Shown in pieces: positions 13,983 to 15,070 of a stretch of 15,070 nucleotides of DNA. The position numbers and the translations under genes are program-made. The notes beneath the pieces were generated by a model. The model was not told the origin of the DNA, searched no databases, and worked only from the letters and a program-made list of their open reading frames with translations. Within the stretch, counting starts at the first letter, position 1, and each line of letters opens with the position of its first letter. Source of the DNA: CAZUZS01 sp964624795 (GTDB lineage: Bacteria > Calditrichota > Calditrichia > RBG-13-44-9); NCBI GenBank assembly GCA_964624795.1, contig CAZUZS010000090.1:1-15070 (forward strand), read 5' to 3'.

Positions 13983-14786
13983 TGTAACGCAAGTACTAAT
14001 GTTTGAAAATAATTCTGGTAACTAAATGACCGCGCCATTTTTGCTGAACCAGTTTTGTTCCGCTCACCGCCAAGCGATACTCTGTTTTTGAAGTCCACAA
14101 GTATGCGCAATACAAAAATCTTCATACCAATTATTACTCCAACTTAAAACTGCCCCTGATAAATGCCGCCATTGGAGAGACTGCAAAGGATAATAGAAGG
14201 AATTCCGAATAAGCTTCGACAAACAAAAGAACAGTAGATAAAAGGATTTATTTTTTCTGGCGTACTTATTCTCATCATCTCCATCTTCCCTGATAAAGTT
14301 GCCAACATTCCTAAGCGCATCTAAGTTAGGGTCGCACAAGCTACTTCTGGTGATGAATCTCACAATTGCCACTGTCCGAAATTACCAAAACCCAAGCTAC
14401 AGAAGCTTTTCAACCCGAATCGATTTATGTAAAGAAGGGTAGTTCTCAAATAGGAAGGAACGATCAAAAATACAGGTTTTAACATGTGATGCTATTTGAA
14501 TATAATGTTCTCGAATCTAATTCCACAGAAGAGAATATTATCATACAGGTATATTGGACCCCTATAAAGTGAGACAGAAGGAAACAGAATGAGTCAAATA
14601 TATGGGGAATTCCCTGCCGGCTGGCAAAAGCATTAAGAAGAGTCTTATTGATTAGCTCCGAAGAGATGTACAGATTACTTCAGGGAAAAAATTGACATTA
14701 TCCCCAAGCCGCGAGATAATAACAAGGATTTTTAGAATACCCTGCAATCTAACAGCCTTTCCGCTTTGCGCAAATTGCATGGTTTT
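13983..14786. other. Gene-poor region between two secreted-protein genes
   Basis: About 800 bases with no convincing gene. The part next to 13983 should hold the promoter of the peptidase gene. A minus-strand 102-codon frame at 14064-14372 has low-complexity, gene-unlike content and is not called. Near 14553-14600 the sequence resembles the end of an insertion element followed by short coding-like scraps on the plus strand (to about 14690), but no transposase motif survives. No RNA gene or terminator was recognised. Confidence 0.4.
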
Positions 14787-15070
14787 TCACCGCAGCAGCA
14801 GCATCTTGCGGGTAGCCTGCTGCCCGGCCGAAGTCAGCCGGTAAAAGTAAACCCCGCTGGGCAAATCGTTCGCTTCGAACCGCACGGTGTAGCTTCCGGC
14901 AGGCTGGCGCTGGTTAAACAGCGTTTTCACTTTGCGGCCCAGGATATCGTAAACAGCCAGCTCAACCTGCGAGGCGGCGGGCAGGCTGAAGGAGATTGTT
15001 GCAGTGCTGTTGAACGGATTAGGATAAATCGATTTTAATTCAATCATTTTGGGCAGAAGCTGGTTGTTAT
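14787..15070 (-). CDS. C-terminal end of a type-IX-sorted secreted protein (partial)
   Basis: The frame is open to the right edge, so only the last 94 or so residues are seen. The Met at 15047 is internal, as the frame continues upstream ('NNQLLPKMIELKSIYPNPFN'). The visible part is a complete sorting domain: 'SIYPNPFNSTATISF', 'VELAVYDILGRKVKTLF', 'GSYTVRFEANDLPSGVYFYRL' and a basic-hydrophobic end ('RKMLLLR'). This domain directs export across the outer membrane by the Por/type IX system and is related in fold to the FlgD Ig-like domain. The catalytic or binding part lies outside the window. Its DNA is clearly more G+C-rich than the cluster at 3748-11392. Confidence 0.88.
   Translation of the reverse strand, partial: NNQLLPKMIELKSIYPNPFNSTATISFSLPAASQVELAVYDILGRKVKTLFNQRQPAGSYTVRFEANDLPSGVYFYRLTSAGQQATRKMLLLR

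Noticed and set aside
14064..14372. A 102-codon minus-strand frame
   Set aside because: The residue content is not gene-like, no ribosome site is clear, and no family is recognisable.

Overview
The window most likely comes from a Gram-negative bacterium of the Bacteroidetes-Chlorobi-Calditrichota/KSB1-like (FCB) assemblage. The evidence is two right-hand proteins on the minus strand that end in a 'YPNPFN...' C-terminal domain of the type IX secretion (Por) sorting type. That spelling of the tail is common in Ignavibacteria, Calditrichota and KSB1-type genomes. This placement is an inference from motifs, not from a marker gene.

Layout. (1) 99-1328, minus strand: a CelD/FemAB-like GNAT-fold acyltransferase. 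(2) 1698-2813, plus strand: a second, divergent member of the same family with a TTG start. (3) 2814-3747: about 930 bases with no convincing gene, only short coding-like scraps. (4) 3748-4893, plus: a predicted two-domain cupin-type protein of unknown function. (5) 5151-6311, plus: a third CelD/FemAB-like protein, strikingly A+T-rich, whose stop codon lies inside a long stem-loop (6306-6348). (6) 6409-10414, plus: a tight four-gene operon encoding a stand-alone carrier protein, an acyl-CoA-dehydrogenase-fold flavoenzyme, an amino-acid-adenylation-type AMP ligase and a formyltransferase. (7) 10604-11392, plus: an ordinary GNAT acetyltransferase. (8) 11529-13982, minus, convergent to the cluster: a large secreted M23 (LytM-type) metallopeptidase with a type IX sorting tail. 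(9) 13983-14786: about 800 bases without a convincing gene. (10) 14787 to the right edge, minus: the C-terminal end of another type-IX-sorted secreted protein, in visibly more G+C-rich DNA.

How the genes may work together. The carrier/dehydrogenase/ligase trio has the same three components and similar sizes as the cassettes that load proline on a carrier protein and oxidise it to a pyrrolyl thioester (PltL/PltE/PltF in pyoluteorin, PigG/PigA/PigI in prodigiosin). The dehydrogenase lacks the usual C-terminal catalytic Glu but has a Glu-Arg at the alternative helix position, as in isovaleryl-CoA dehydrogenase. The fourth gene has the Asn-x-His...Asp signature of 10-formyltetrahydrofolate-dependent formyltransferases, with an ArnA/Fmt-like C-terminal domain. 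A coherent hypothesis is that an amino acid (or other carboxylate) is activated, loaded on the carrier, alpha,beta-oxidised and possibly N-formylated, and is then transferred to a sugar, lipid or peptide by one or more of the surrounding acyltransferases. Such clusters usually sit in polysaccharide or envelope loci. No glycosyltransferase, flippase, exosortase or condensation domain lies within the window, so the acceptor is unknown. The formyltransferase may instead act on a nucleotide-linked amino sugar.

No tRNA, rRNA, CRISPR array or intact mobile element was recognised.
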